Shown: piece after piece, positions 18,436 to 27,579 of the stretch | Layout: the number at the start of each line of letters is the position of its first letter | How positions within the stretch are numbered: the first letter of the stretch is position 1 | Assembly (NCBI RefSeq): GCF_001647545.1 | Contig: NZ_LSZH01000011.1 | Coordinates: 197,240 to 261,239, forward strand | Origin: Acinetobacter sp. SFB | Lineage (GTDB): Bacteria > Pseudomonadota > Gammaproteobacteria > Pseudomonadales > Moraxellaceae | Direction: 5' to 3' | Length of the DNA stretch: 64,000 nucleotides | Translations under genes and position numbers: made by a program | Notes under the pieces: model-generated | What the model saw: the letters and a program-made list of their open reading frames with translations, nothing else | What the model was told of the DNA's origin: nothing | Databases searched by the model: none

Positions 18436-19755
18436 ATGGATTTAGTCTCACGTGTACAACGCTTACCCATCGGTAAGTTTCACTATACTTTGCTATGGGT
18501 GATCGGACTCGGCTGGATGTTCGATGCAATGGATACCGGCCTGATTGCTTTTATCTTGACCACCATGGCCGAAGAATGGAACATGAGCCCGACTGAAAAA
18601 GGCTGGGTAGTGTCGATTGGTTTTGTCGGCATGGCCATTGGCGCAGTTTTCTCTGGTGGATTGGCGGATCGTATTGGACGTCGTAGCGTATTCGCGATTA
18701 CCTTGGTGACTTATAGTATTGCCACCGCTTTATGTGCCTTTGCACCGAATCTCACCTGGCTATTGGTATTCCGTTTTATTGTAGGACTAGGGCTAGGTGG
18801 GCAGCTTCCGGTTGCGGTGACTTTGGTCAGTGAATATATTCCTGCACAGGTGCGTGGACGTTTTATCGTTTTACTGGAAAGTTTCTGGGGTTTAGGCTGG
18901 TTGGTTGCCGCCTTGGTATCTTATTTCGTAATTCCAAATTATGGCTGGCATATTGCATTTTTAATTGGCGGTTTACCTGCCATTTATGTATTTATGATTC
19001 TGAAAAAAGTGCCGGAATCTGTTCCTTACTTAATTAACCGTGGACGCATTGAAGAAGCCCATGCCTTGGTTCAGAAACTGGAACGTCAATGTGGTGTGGA
19101 AGTGATTCAACACATTGAAGTCAAACCGGTTGCGGAAAAACAGAATATTTCTTTTAAACAGCTTTGGACGGGACCGTTTGCCCGTCGTACCTTAATGCTG
19201 TGGCTGATTTGGTTCGGTATTGTCTATTCGTATTATGGGATTTTTACCTGGTTGCCAAGTTTGCTGGTCAAACAGGGTTATACCATTGTGCAGTCGTTTG
19301 AATATGTGCTGATTATGATTTTGGCGCAGCTTCCGGGTTATGTCGCGGCAGCATGGCTGGTAGAAAAACTGGGGCGTAAACCCACATTGGCGGGCTTTAT
19401 TGGCATGTGTGCCGTTTCGGCCTATTTCTTTGGTCAAGCCAATACCGTGAACATGATTATGTTCTGGGGTTGCTTGATGTCGTTCTTTAACTTGGGCGCA
19501 TGGGGCGTACTGTATACCTATACGCCGGAACAGTATCCAACCAATATTCGTGCCTTTGGTTCGGGTTGGGCCTCTGCGGTGGGACGTATGGGCGGGATTG
19601 TAGCCCCCATGGTGGTCACCCATATGATGGTGATGAACAATGGTTTCACGCATGTCTTTACCATGTTTACTGCAGTATTACTGGCGGTGGCTTTGGTGAT
19701 TTTAGTCTTAGGTGAAGAAACCAAGGGCAAGACTTTAGAATCGATGGGGCTGTAA
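18436..19755 (+). CDS. MFS transporter, NiaP-like (niacin or aromatic acid uptake type)
   Basis: 439 aa from ATG 18436. The frame opens at a TTG 15 codons earlier with no Shine-Dalgarno sequence, whereas AGAG precedes the ATG. Twelve hydrophobic segments. 'GWMFDAMDTGLIAFIL' carries the acidic TM1 signature of the sugar/aromatic acid:H+ symporter branch. 'GLADRIGRRSVFAITL' is motif A, and 'RFIVGLGLGGQLPVAVTLVS' is TM4. 'FFNLGAWGVLYTYTPEQYPT' and 'RAFGSGWASAVGRMGG' are typical of the NiaP group. Substrate assignment (nicotinate or an aromatic acid) is by resemblance only. The gene lies alone between the TRIC gene and a convergent unknown gene. Confidence 0.82.
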   Translation: MDLVSRVQRLPIGKFHYTLLWVIGLGWMFDAMDTGLIAFILTTMAEEWNMSPTEKGWVVSIGFVGMAIGAVFSGGLADRIGRRSVFAITLVTYSIATALCAFAPNLTWLLVFRFIVGLGLGGQLPVAVTLVSEYIPAQVRGRFIVLLESFWGLGWLVAALVSYFVIPNYGWHIAFLIGGLPAIYVFMILKKVPESVPYLINRGRIEEAHALVQKLERQCGVEVIQHIEVKPVAEKQNISFKQLWTGPFARRTLMLWLIWFGIVYSYYGIFTWLPSLLVKQGYTIVQSFEYVLIMILAQLPGYVAAAWLVEKLGRKPTLAGFIGMCAVSAYFFGQANTVNMIMFWGCLMSFFNLGAWGVLYTYTPEQYPTNIRAFGSGWASAVGRMGGIVAPMVVTHMMVMNNGFTHVFTMFTAVLLAVALVILVLGEETKGKTLESMGL

Positions 19756-19799
19756 GCCTCTATAACATACTCAAAGTGCTGAACGTCAAACATGGGGAA

Positions 19800-21539
19800 C
19801 TAGTCGATTACCCAATGTTTGGCAGAATGCACCACATCTTGATTTAACATCAAGGCTATGCTTTGTAAGTTAAAGCTGTCTCGCTGCTCAGGTAATTGCA
19901 GTAAAATAGGCAATCGTGTCACGCCATTTTCACCATCGGCAAAGGCATAATGGCGTACTTTGGGATCATCCGCAGAGATTAAGTTCTTCGCCTCTAAATA
20001 AAGACTGTGCTGAGAGAATTGTTTTTGAATACGAATAATCTCAAGATAACAGCGATGATGCACTTCAAGAAGTGATGCTTTTAATTCATTTATTTTCTTA
20101 ATATTATTTTCTGGTTTACTGATTAGCCGCTTGAGAAAAGTGCTTTTTACCGATTGTTTAGTATTGCGTTCCAATTGACGCAACTGCTGTTGCAGAAGAC
20201 GACTTTGTTCAATGGCGCCATTCACCTGATCTTGCAGTTGCTCCAAGGGAGTCGTGACTAAATTGAGATGCTGTCGATAGTGAGCTTGGTCTTCAAACTG
20301 AACAAAAATATAAGCACGACGCTGCTTTAATAAATTTAGATAAGCAATCAACCGGTACTTGAGTTGACGTGCATGAGGATTAAATTGAATGGCAGGTTCC
20401 TGAGAGAACACTTCAAAACTGTGCAACAATTCGGTCATTAAACGTCGAATATTTAAAAAGCAAAATTCCAACTCATCGGGTTGCTGAATACTGTTTTTGA
20501 GACCGTTTTGAAAGGGTTCAAGAATATTGACACATAAGTCTTTTTCAATTTCCGTTAAATGCTCATTGATCAGGTGATCAATTGAAAAACCCTTAATTTT
20601 AATAATTTGAGTTATTTTTTCCCGAAGTTGATGTTGATTGTAATGATGTAATGACTCCATCAGCTCGACAATGTGAGGGTTCATTTGGCGTTGTAAGCCA
20701 ATCATTTTTCCCATCTGTTGTTTAAAGTTTTCAAGGTAGTCTGCAACATCAAGCTGTTTAGGATCAAGCACCAAACCACTCATATAAAACTTATTCGCCA
20801 CGCCAAAATTTTCTTCGGTTAAAAAGCGTCGAATAGAATAAGAAGATACTCGGCTGTCGCCAGAACTGCCAATGACAAAGTAATAATCTGAGGTTGGAAT
20901 AATTTCAAAGTCACGTACACGTTGTTCATGACTAAAATAATCTTGAAAAATAGGCAGTTCCTGCTGCGCATATTCACTGGGCAAAATATGGGCAAACCAG
21001 CTTCCCAAAATTTCACTTTTCATGAAAACTTCAAATATAAAACAGCGCACTTGATCAGATGTTAAGCCACGAAAATTTTGCGTGACTGAAAAATTGATCT
21101 GCTGAATACTCAGCGCAGCATCATATAAAAATGCACTTTTTAATAGCTGTTGGGCCTGAATATCTTTTTGGTCCTGTAGCTCTAGACTATTAATTTCATA
21201 AGTAATGGTTTCTAAATAATCAGCAATTTGGACATCAGTTTGATATTTTTCTAAATACTGAAAGGTGGCACGAATTTTTTGCGCAAGCTGTAACAGACCT
21301 GAATGCTGGATATAACTATGAAGTTCATGCAGCCCAACATGACCTTTAAACTCAAAAATTTGCGATAAATAGTTCCAATGAATATTCTTTGGCTTTAAAT
21401 ATTCATCTTCGATCTTGCAATGCAGATGTTCAGCTGTGGAAGCCAGCAGGAGACTAAGACGCTGTTGCCAGTGCTGATCTAAAATAGGGTCAATCTGTTT
21501 TAATTTTACCCGAAGCTGATAAGGAATATACATTTGCAT
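19800..21539 (-). CDS. Unknown 579-aa helical protein
   Basis: Not recognised. No signal peptide or membrane segment. It is rich in Gln, Leu and charged residues and predicted by eye to be mostly helical, with coiled-coil-like stretches at about 415-500 (containing 'LEQLQDQVNGAIEQSRLLQQ' and 'LRQLERNTKQSVKSTFLKRL'). A mixed segment at about 205-255 ('DFEIIPTSDYYFVIGSSGDS') looks like a strand-containing insert. A second in-frame ATG two codons downstream (MYIPYQ) is an equally good start. It is monocistronic and convergent with the NiaP-like gene. Base usage resembles its neighbours, so recent acquisition is not indicated. Confidence 0.7.
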   Translation of the reverse strand: MQMYIPYQLRVKLKQIDPILDQHWQQRLSLLLASTAEHLHCKIEDEYLKPKNIHWNYLSQIFEFKGHVGLHELHSYIQHSGLLQLAQKIRATFQYLEKYQTDVQIADYLETITYEINSLELQDQKDIQAQQLLKSAFLYDAALSIQQINFSVTQNFRGLTSDQVRCFIFEVFMKSEILGSWFAHILPSEYAQQELPIFQDYFSHEQRVRDFEIIPTSDYYFVIGSSGDSRVSSYSIRRFLTEENFGVANKFYMSGLVLDPKQLDVADYLENFKQQMGKMIGLQRQMNPHIVELMESLHHYNQHQLREKITQIIKIKGFSIDHLINEHLTEIEKDLCVNILEPFQNGLKNSIQQPDELEFCFLNIRRLMTELLHSFEVFSQEPAIQFNPHARQLKYRLIAYLNLLKQRRAYIFVQFEDQAHYRQHLNLVTTPLEQLQDQVNGAIEQSRLLQQQLRQLERNTKQSVKSTFLKRLISKPENNIKKINELKASLLEVHHRCYLEIIRIQKQFSQHSLYLEAKNLISADDPKVRHYAFADGENGVTRLPILLQLPEQRDSFNLQSIALMLNQDVVHSAKHWVID

Positions 21540-21844
21540 AGGATGAGTCAGACGCTTCCAAAAAAATGTTGCATAGTTAAATCAAAATGCATATTAATGT
21601 GATTTATATCGCAATATTATCTAGTATAGCCAATTAAAATAATATTTATACTTAAGTTTAATAGAATTTGTACTGCTATGCGGTTAATCGTTTTCAGTTG
21701 CTTTGTAAACATAAAATGAATATTTTTACTTCATAAGACACAATTTGTCGTGCAGTATCAATGACTGCTCTTGTGTAGTCGGCACTCGCGACTTAGCATA
21801 GCCACATAGATACAAAAACGAATTATTTAGGATTTCACGCTTTT
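21540..21844. other. Divergent promoter region between the 579-aa gene and parC
   Basis: About 305 bases, AT-rich, no gene recognised. It should contain both divergent promoters; no element is clear enough to call. Confidence 0.35.
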
Positions 21845-24064
21845 ATGACCAGCCTTGTGCATCAAGCCACAGAAAATCGTTCCGTAGCAGAATTTACCGA
21901 GCAAGCTTATCTTAATTATGCCATGTACGTGATTATGGACCGGGCCTTGCCGCATATCAGTGACGGCTTAAAACCGGTACAGCGCCGTATCGTTTATGCG
22001 ATGAGTGAGCTGGGTTTAAAGCATAGTGGCAAGCCAAAAAAATCTGCCCGTACGGTAGGTGATGTACTGGGTAAGTACCATCCGCATGGTGACTCGGCCT
22101 GTTATGAAGCGATGGTGCTGATGGCACAGCCGTTTAGTTATCGTTATCCGTTTATTGAAGGTCAGGGCAACTGGGGTTCACCCGATGATCCGAAATCTTT
22201 TGCAGCAATGCGTTATACCGAAGCCAAACTTTCACTTTACAGTGAAGTGCTGTTGTCCGAGCTGGGTCAAGGCACCTGTGATTGGCAGGACAACTTTGAT
22301 GGCTCGATGAAAGAGCCGGTCAATCTGCCTGCACGTGTACCGAATATCTTGTTAAATGGAACCACCGGTATTGCCGTAGGGATGGCAACCGATATTCCGC
22401 CACATAACTTACGTGAAGTGATTAAAGGCACCATTGCCCTGATTCGTAATCCGAATTTAACGGATGAAAAAATTGCAGAATATATTCCGGCACCGGATTT
22501 ACCGACCAAAGCGGAAATTATTACCTCGGCTGAAGATTTGTTAAAAATTCAAACTACAGGTCGTGGCAGTTATCGCATGCGTGCGGTGTACACGATAGAA
22601 AAAAATGAAATCGTGATTACAGAGCTGCCGTATCAGGTTTCAGGTTCAAAACTGATCAGCCAAATTGCTGACCAGATGCAGGCGAAAAAGCTGCCTTTGG
22701 TCAGTGATATTCGTGATGAATCGGATCATAAAAACCCGACCCGTTTGGTGATTGTGCTACGTTCCAATCGTATTGATGCTGAAGCGGTAATGAGTCACTT
22801 GTTTGCAACCACGGATTTAGAGTCGAGCTATCGTGTCAATATGAACATGATTGGTGCCGATGGCCGTCCGCAAGTGAAATCGATTCGCCATATTTTGCTG
22901 GAATGGATTGAGATTCGTAAGAATACCGTGACCCGTCGTCTGCAATATCATTTAAATAAAATTGAAAAACGCCTGCATATTCTAGCCGGTCTTTTGATTG
23001 CGTATCTGGATCTGGATACGGTAATTCGTATTATTCGCGAAGAAGATCATCCGAAAGCCGAACTGATTGCACATTTTGGTATTGATGAAATTCAGGCTGA
23101 AGCCATTTTGGAACTCAAGTTACGTCATTTGGCAAAACTTGAAGAAATGGAAATTCGCCGTGAACAGGAAGAATTGGAAGCACGTGCTGCCATTATTCGT
23201 GAACAATTGGCCAATCCGGAATCCTTGAAGAATCTGATTATTAGCGAACTGAAAGAAGATGCAAAACGATTTGGTGATGACCGTCGTTCGCCAATCGTAC
23301 AGCGCGCAGAAGCAGCCGCAATTAGTGAACAAGACCTGATGCCCGCTGACCCAGTGACTGTGGTATTGTCAGAAGCAGGTTGGGTTCGCTGTGCCAAAGG
23401 GCATGAAGTGGATGCAGAAAACCTGAATTTCCGGGCAGGCGATCAGTACTTAAGTCATGCAACCGGTAAATCAAATCAGCGCACTTACGTACTCGATGAA
23501 ACAGGACGTAGTTATGCGTTAGCGATTAACAGTTTGCCATCGGCACGTGGTTTAGGTGAGCCGTTAAGCTCCAAACTTGCTCCTGCAAACGGCATTGGCT
23601 TTATTCAAGTGCTGATTGCGGAAGATGAACAGGAAATTATTGCAGTAAGCTCTAAAGGCTACGGCTTTAAATCCAATGCAAAACAGCTGGATACCAATGC
23701 CAAAGCCGGTAAGGCTTTCTTGACGGTATCGGATGATGCTAAAGCCCTACCTTTGCAAATGGTAGAGGCCCATACGCATCTAGCCATCCTGAGTACCGCT
23801 GGTCGGTTACTGGTGATTGATTTGTCAGAATTACCAATGCTGAACAAAGGTAAAGGAAACAAGTTGATACAACTTGAAGCGAAAGAACAAATTTTGTCCA
23901 TGACATTGCTTGGTTTAAATGAAATAATTCAAGTGGTTGCAGGACAGCAACAATTAAAACTAAAAGGTGATGATCTTCATAAGTATATTGGTAAAAGAGC
24001 CTCTAAAGGTCAACTGTTACCACGGGGATATCAAAAAGCAAATAAACTGTTCATTCAGAGATAA
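21845..24064 (+). CDS. parC: DNA topoisomerase IV subunit A
   Basis: 739 aa. The breakage-reunion domain carries the catalytic tyrosine Y124 next to R123 ('[10 protein letters not shown]'). The quinolone-resistance region '[17 protein letters not shown]' (79-95) has Ser84 and Glu88, the unmutated state. The tower and coiled-coil region follows (about 345-490), then a C-terminal beta-pinwheel ('[15 protein letters not shown]', '[20 protein letters not shown]'). With ParE (not in this window) it decatenates daughter chromosomes. It is preceded by GGATTT before the ATG. It is ParC rather than GyrA on the shorter C-terminal domain and lack of a GyrA-box-like QRRGGKG motif. Confidence 0.96.
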   Translation: MTSLVHQATENRSVAEFTEQAYLNYAMYVIMDRALPHISDGLKPVQRRIVYAMSELGLKHSGKPKKSARTVGDVLGKYHPHGDSACYEAMVLMAQPFSYRYPFIEGQGNWGSPDDPKSFAAMRYTEAKLSLYSEVLLSELGQGTCDWQDNFDGSMKEPVNLPARVPNILLNGTTGIAVGMATDIPPHNLREVIKGTIALIRNPNLTDEKIAEYIPAPDLPTKAEIITSAEDLLKIQTTGRGSYRMRAVYTIEKNEIVITELPYQVSGSKLISQIADQMQAKKLPLVSDIRDESDHKNPTRLVIVLRSNRIDAEAVMSHLFATTDLESSYRVNMNMIGADGRPQVKSIRHILLEWIEIRKNTVTRRLQYHLNKIEKRLHILAGLLIAYLDLDTVIRIIREEDHPKAELIAHFGIDEIQAEAILELKLRHLAKLEEMEIRREQEELEARAAIIREQLANPESLKNLIISELKEDAKRFGDDRRSPIVQRAEAAAISEQDLMPADPVTVVLSEAGWVRCAKGHEVDAENLNFRAGDQYLSHATGKSNQRTYVLDETGRSYALAINSLPSARGLGEPLSSKLAPANGIGFIQVLIAEDEQEIIAVSSKGYGFKSNAKQLDTNAKAGKAFLTVSDDAKALPLQMVEAHTHLAILSTAGRLLVIDLSELPMLNKGKGNKLIQLEAKEQILSMTLLGLNEIIQVVAGQQQLKLKGDDLHKYIGKRASKGQLLPRGYQKANKLFIQR

Positions 24065-24124
24065 AACTAGCATCCATTGATCAAAATACGTTATATATGA
24101 TTCGTATTCGTGTAAATGGATGTC

Positions 24125-24163
24125 ATGTTATGCATAAATAAGTTCAATAATGACGCATAACAT
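24125..24163. promoter_or_regulatory. Inverted repeat upstream of fadD
   Basis: Perfect 9-bp arms ATGTTATGC (24125-24133) and GCATAACAT (24155-24163) separated by 21 bases, about 50-90 bases ahead of the fadD start. It could be a two-site operator or a leader hairpin. No known fatty-acid regulator site is matched with confidence. Confidence 0.45.
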
Positions 24164-24211
24164 TGAAAAAGAGTTGAAAACTAGGGATTACAGATTGGAG
24201 ATAAGGGCATT

Positions 24212-25888
24212 ATGGAAAAGATTTGGTTCGCTGAATACCAAAAAACAGGGATTCCGGAAACTGTAGAATTACCACCAGAAAATACCTCACTTAATGATGT
24301 TTTTGAACGTAATTTTCAAAAATTTGGTTCACGTGATGCCTTTATCTTTATGGATAAAGTCTTAACATTTAATGAACTAGAAGAAGCAAGCCGTAAATTT
24401 GCAACCTATTTACAAAGCTTAGGTTTGGCAAAAGGTGCTCGCGTTGCAGTGATGATGCCAAACGTGCTGCAATATCCAGTGGTTGCATTGGGTGTATTCC
24501 GTGCAGGTTTGGTTCTGGTGAATGTGAATCCACTCTATACCTCGCGTGAACTTGAACACCAGTTGAATGATTCGGGTGCGGAAGCATTGGTGATCATTGA
24601 AAACTTTGCCACTGTTTATCAAGCTATTATTGGTAAAACACCGGTGAAACATGTGGTGGTGGCTTCCGTTGGCGATATGCTTGGTGCATTAAAAGGCACA
24701 TTAGTGAATTTTGTATTGCGTTCAGTACGCAAGCAAATTCCGGCATGGGATATTCCAGGACATATCAAATTTAATGCGGCAATGTCGAAAGTCAGTGCCA
24801 GCAATTACAAACGTCCAAGCTTGACTTTAAGTGATACGGCTGTACTGCAATATACCGGTGGTACGACTGGCGTTTCTAAAGGTGCAGAGCTGACCCATCG
24901 CAATCTTGTCGCGAACATGTTGCAGTGTGACGGTATTTTCCAAAGTAAATTTGGTGCACAAGACGGCTCTAAAGATGACCGTATTTTCTGTGCATTGCCG
25001 CTTTATCACATTTTTGCGTTCATGGTTTGTGCCATGTACGGCATGTATAAAGGTCAAGCCAACATTCTGATTCCAAACCCGCGTGACTTGCCCGCGGTCA
25101 TGAAAGAATTGCGCAAATATCGTCCATCATTCTTCCCGGCAGTAAACACTTTGTTTAATGCACTGGTTAATAATGAAGAGTTTAAGCAACTTGACCATAG
25201 CAACCTTAAAATGGCGATGGGTGGGGGGATGGCAGTTCTGGCTTCTACAGCTGAAGCATGGAAAAAAATTACCGGTACAAATATCATTGAAGGTTATGGT
25301 CTATCAGAAACTTCCCCTGTTGCGACTGCAAACCCGCCTTCATCAATGGAATTTAGCGGCACAATTGGTATTCCGTTGCCACTGACTGAAGTTGCGATTC
25401 TTGATGATGATGGCAATGAAGTTGCATTAGGTGAGCAGGGTGAAATCTCGATTCGTGGTCCACAAGTCATGAAAGGCTACTGGAATCGTCCGGATGAGAC
25501 TGAAAAAGTCATGACCCATGGCTTCTTCCGTACCGGTGATATCGGTGTGATGGATTCGCGTGGTTATATCAAGATTGTTGACCGTAAGAAAGACATGATT
25601 CTGGTTTCTGGCTTCAATGTTTACCCATCTGAAATTGAAGAGGTGATTTCTCAACATCCAAAAGTATTGGAAGTTGCAGCAATTGGTGTGCCTGATGAAA
25701 AATCAGGTGAAGTGCCTAAGCTGTTTGTGGTGAAAAAAGATCAGTCTTTAACTACGGAAGAAGTCCTTGCTTTTGCTAAGGAAAACTTAACCGGTTATAA
25801 ACGTCCGCGTTATGTTGAGTTTATGGATGAGTTACCAAAATCAAACGTAGGTAAAATCTTACGTAAAGATTTACGTAAAACAGCATAA
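24212..25888 (+). CDS. fadD: Long-chain fatty acid-CoA ligase
   Basis: 558 aa, the normal length. AMP-binding core motif 'YTGGTTGVSKGAELTHRNL' (P-loop-like A3), 'GYGLSETSPVA' (A5), 'YFRTGDIG'-type A7 as 'FFRTGDIGVMDSRGYIKIVD' with A8 'RKKDMILVSGFNVYPSEIE' close by, and the C-terminal catalytic Lys in 'PKSNVGKILRKDLR'. It activates fatty acids to acyl-CoA via an acyl-adenylate, at the inner face of the membrane, feeding beta-oxidation. It is monocistronic, about 150 bases after parC, and ends in a strong terminator. An inverted repeat upstream may be its operator. Confidence 0.94.
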   Translation: MEKIWFAEYQKTGIPETVELPPENTSLNDVFERNFQKFGSRDAFIFMDKVLTFNELEEASRKFATYLQSLGLAKGARVAVMMPNVLQYPVVALGVFRAGLVLVNVNPLYTSRELEHQLNDSGAEALVIIENFATVYQAIIGKTPVKHVVVASVGDMLGALKGTLVNFVLRSVRKQIPAWDIPGHIKFNAAMSKVSASNYKRPSLTLSDTAVLQYTGGTTGVSKGAELTHRNLVANMLQCDGIFQSKFGAQDGSKDDRIFCALPLYHIFAFMVCAMYGMYKGQANILIPNPRDLPAVMKELRKYRPSFFPAVNTLFNALVNNEEFKQLDHSNLKMAMGGGMAVLASTAEAWKKITGTNIIEGYGLSETSPVATANPPSSMEFSGTIGIPLPLTEVAILDDDGNEVALGEQGEISIRGPQVMKGYWNRPDETEKVMTHGFFRTGDIGVMDSRGYIKIVDRKKDMILVSGFNVYPSEIEEVISQHPKVLEVAAIGVPDEKSGEVPKLFVVKKDQSLTTEEVLAFAKENLTGYKRPRYVEFMDELPKSNVGKILRKDLRKTA

Positions 25889-25898
25889 ATCCTGCAAT

Positions 25899-25927
25899 AA
25901 AAAAAGCGCCGTAATCGGCGCTTTTTT
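25899..25927. terminator. Terminator after fadD
   Basis: AAAAAAGCGCCG-taat-CGGCGCTTTTTT, symmetric with A-run and T-run, so it can also serve the convergent minus-strand gene. Confidence 0.93.
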
Positions 25928-25940
25928 TATCCCTGAACTT

Positions 25941-26321
25941 TTAATCTTTCATCAACCAGCGATCAATATAAGGGCGGCCTATACCCATAATCCAGATGAA
26001 AGTCGTGATACTGCCGAACTGATAAAGGTAGCGCTGTGAATCAAATGCACCAAAGCTATAGAAATTATCAAACACACAGTAAACAGCCACGACTGTGGTC
26101 CAGATCCAAAGGGCTTGACGCTTAATACCGACCATCCAAAGTGCGATAATTGAAATCACAATGGTGAAAATCAGAGAAAACCTGTTTAAATTGGCACACA
26201 TGACTGCAAGTAAAAATCCCACAATCGGCAGCACGATTTTGAGTACACGATCTACTCTAAGTTGATGCAAGTGCTGTTTTTCCAAGACATCCAACATTTT
26301 TTGCTGATCTGGGTTGACCAT
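25941..26321 (-). CDS. Small membrane protein of unknown function
   Basis: 126 aa, not recognised. After a charged N-terminus (QQKMLDVLEKQHLHQLRVDR) there are four hydrophobic segments: about 27-43, 46-64, 70-86 and 98-114. The third includes 'ALWIWTTVVAVYCVFDNFYS', and the protein ends 'GRPYIDRWLMKD'. It is probably an integral cytoplasmic membrane protein. It is monocistronic, divergent from the MAPEG gene and convergent with fadD. Confidence 0.65.
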   Translation of the reverse strand: MVNPDQQKMLDVLEKQHLHQLRVDRVLKIVLPIVGFLLAVMCANLNRFSLIFTIVISIIALWMVGIKRQALWIWTTVVAVYCVFDNFYSFGAFDSQRYLYQFGSITTFIWIMGIGRPYIDRWLMKD

Positions 26322-26427
26322 AGGGGAGCCTTATTCCTCATTAATAAAAACATTATAATTTAACAAAAATTATTACTGAACCGCCATGCTATGATACTTG
26401 GCAGAAAATCTTAATGAGAAAAATGAG

Positions 26428-26826
26428 ATGCAAAACATCAGCGGAATAATCTATCTCATCTTAATTGCATGTTTATTGCCTTACGTTTTTACCATGATTG
26501 CAAAAAAAACTTCTGGCTTTAAAGGACGAGATAATCAAAATCCGCGCGATTTTTTAGCCAACACCACTGGTTTGGCGGCACGTGCTAATGCAGCACAGCA
26601 AAATAGTTTTGAAAGTTTACCTTTGTTTATTGCTGCCATTTTAATGGCGGAATATATGGTGGTTCCTCAAACCGTAATCATGACCTTTGGTATGGCCTAT
26701 ATCGTGCTGCGTATTATTTACGGTATTTGCTATTTGGCCAATTGGGCAACGTTGCGTAGCATTGTGTGGACCTTGTCTTTGTTGTGTCCAATTTGCTTAT
26801 TACTTCTGGTGATTAAATTAACTTAA
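26428..26826 (+). CDS. MAPEG-family membrane protein
   Basis: 132 aa from ATG 26428 (preceded by GAGAAA). The longest frame opens at a TTG at 26398, where a -10-like TATGAT lies just before, which argues against it. Four hydrophobic segments and the family segment 'RANAAQQNSFESLPLFIAAI' (RxxxxxxNxxE-type, with Asn and Glu that contact the thiol substrate in MAPEG enzymes) are seen. Eukaryotic members are glutathione transferases/peroxidases in membranes; the bacterial role is not established. It is monocistronic, 130 bases ahead of ppa. Confidence 0.85.
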   Translation: MQNISGIIYLILIACLLPYVFTMIAKKTSGFKGRDNQNPRDFLANTTGLAARANAAQQNSFESLPLFIAAILMAEYMVVPQTVIMTFGMAYIVLRIIYGICYLANWATLRSIVWTLSLLCPICLLLLVIKLT

Positions 26827-26906
26827 GATCGGCATCAGTCTGTGGAAATACATATTTTGACGTGGCGGATGTATAATCGCAAAGTTATTTAATTCTCAAA
26901 AACCGT

Positions 26907-26912
26907 TATAAT
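26907..26912 (+). promoter_or_regulatory. Likely -10 element of the ppa promoter
   Basis: A perfect TATAAT about 45 bases ahead of the ppa start. The -35 position (around 26884-26889, GTTATT) is poor, so this is a partial match. Confidence 0.45.
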
Positions 26913-26955
26913 CATGTCGGTTTAAATAAGATTTAACTTGTTAAAGAGTGATGCT

Positions 26956-27486
26956 ATGAGCTACAGCAATATCCCAGCGGGTAAAGATGCACCAAATGAC
27001 ATCTATGTCATTATTGAAATTCCTGCAAACGCAGCACCAATCAAATACGAAATTGACAAAGATTCAGATGCTTTATTTGTAGACCGTTTCATGGGGACAG
27101 CAATGTTCTACCCAGCGAACTACGGTTATGTACCGAATACCTTATCTCTAGATGGCGACCCATTAGACGTATTGGTGGTAACACCCTATCCAGTTGAACC
27201 AGGTTCAGTGATTCGTTGCCGCCCTGTCGGTAAATTGAACATGGAAGATGACGGTGGTATTGATGCGAAACTGGTTGCTGTACCGCATGAAAAATTGACA
27301 CCGATCTACAAAGACGTGAAAGAATACACTGATCTTCCTCCGTTATTGATCAGTCAAATCGAGCATTTTTTCCAGCACTACAAAGATTTGGAACCAGGAA
27401 AATGGGTTAAGTTAAGTGGTTGGGAAGGTGCTGACGTTGCGAAACAAGAAGTGCTTAGCTCAATTGAAGCTTACAAAAATGCATAA
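26956..27486 (+). CDS. ppa: Inorganic pyrophosphatase (family I, soluble)
   Basis: 176 aa from ATG 26956 (AAAGAG precedes it), identical in length to the E. coli enzyme. A TTG six codons upstream is rejected. The metal-binding signature is 'DGDPLDVLV'. '[20 protein letters not shown]', '[19 protein letters not shown]' with 'DAKLVAVPH' next, and '[20 protein letters not shown]' reproduce the family almost without gaps. It hydrolyses pyrophosphate to drive biosynthetic reactions, in the cytoplasm as a hexamer. It stands alone. Confidence 0.97.
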   Translation: MSYSNIPAGKDAPNDIYVIIEIPANAAPIKYEIDKDSDALFVDRFMGTAMFYPANYGYVPNTLSLDGDPLDVLVVTPYPVEPGSVIRCRPVGKLNMEDDGGIDAKLVAVPHEKLTPIYKDVKEYTDLPPLLISQIEHFFQHYKDLEPGKWVKLSGWEGADVAKQEVLSSIEAYKNA

Positions 27487-27530
27487 TTGATTTTTGGTAT
27501 TTAGCACTGATTGTTAAATATCAAAAACAA

Positions 27531-27558
27531 AAAAACCTGCACAATGTGCAGGTTTTTT
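27531..27558. terminator. Bidirectional terminator between ppa and the OprD-family gene
   Basis: AAAAACCTGCACA-at-TGTGCAGGTTTTTT, with A-run and T-run on either side of a strong palindromic stem, between convergent genes. Confidence 0.92.
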
Positions 27559-27579
27559 ATGTCTTGAACTTCCTGTGAA

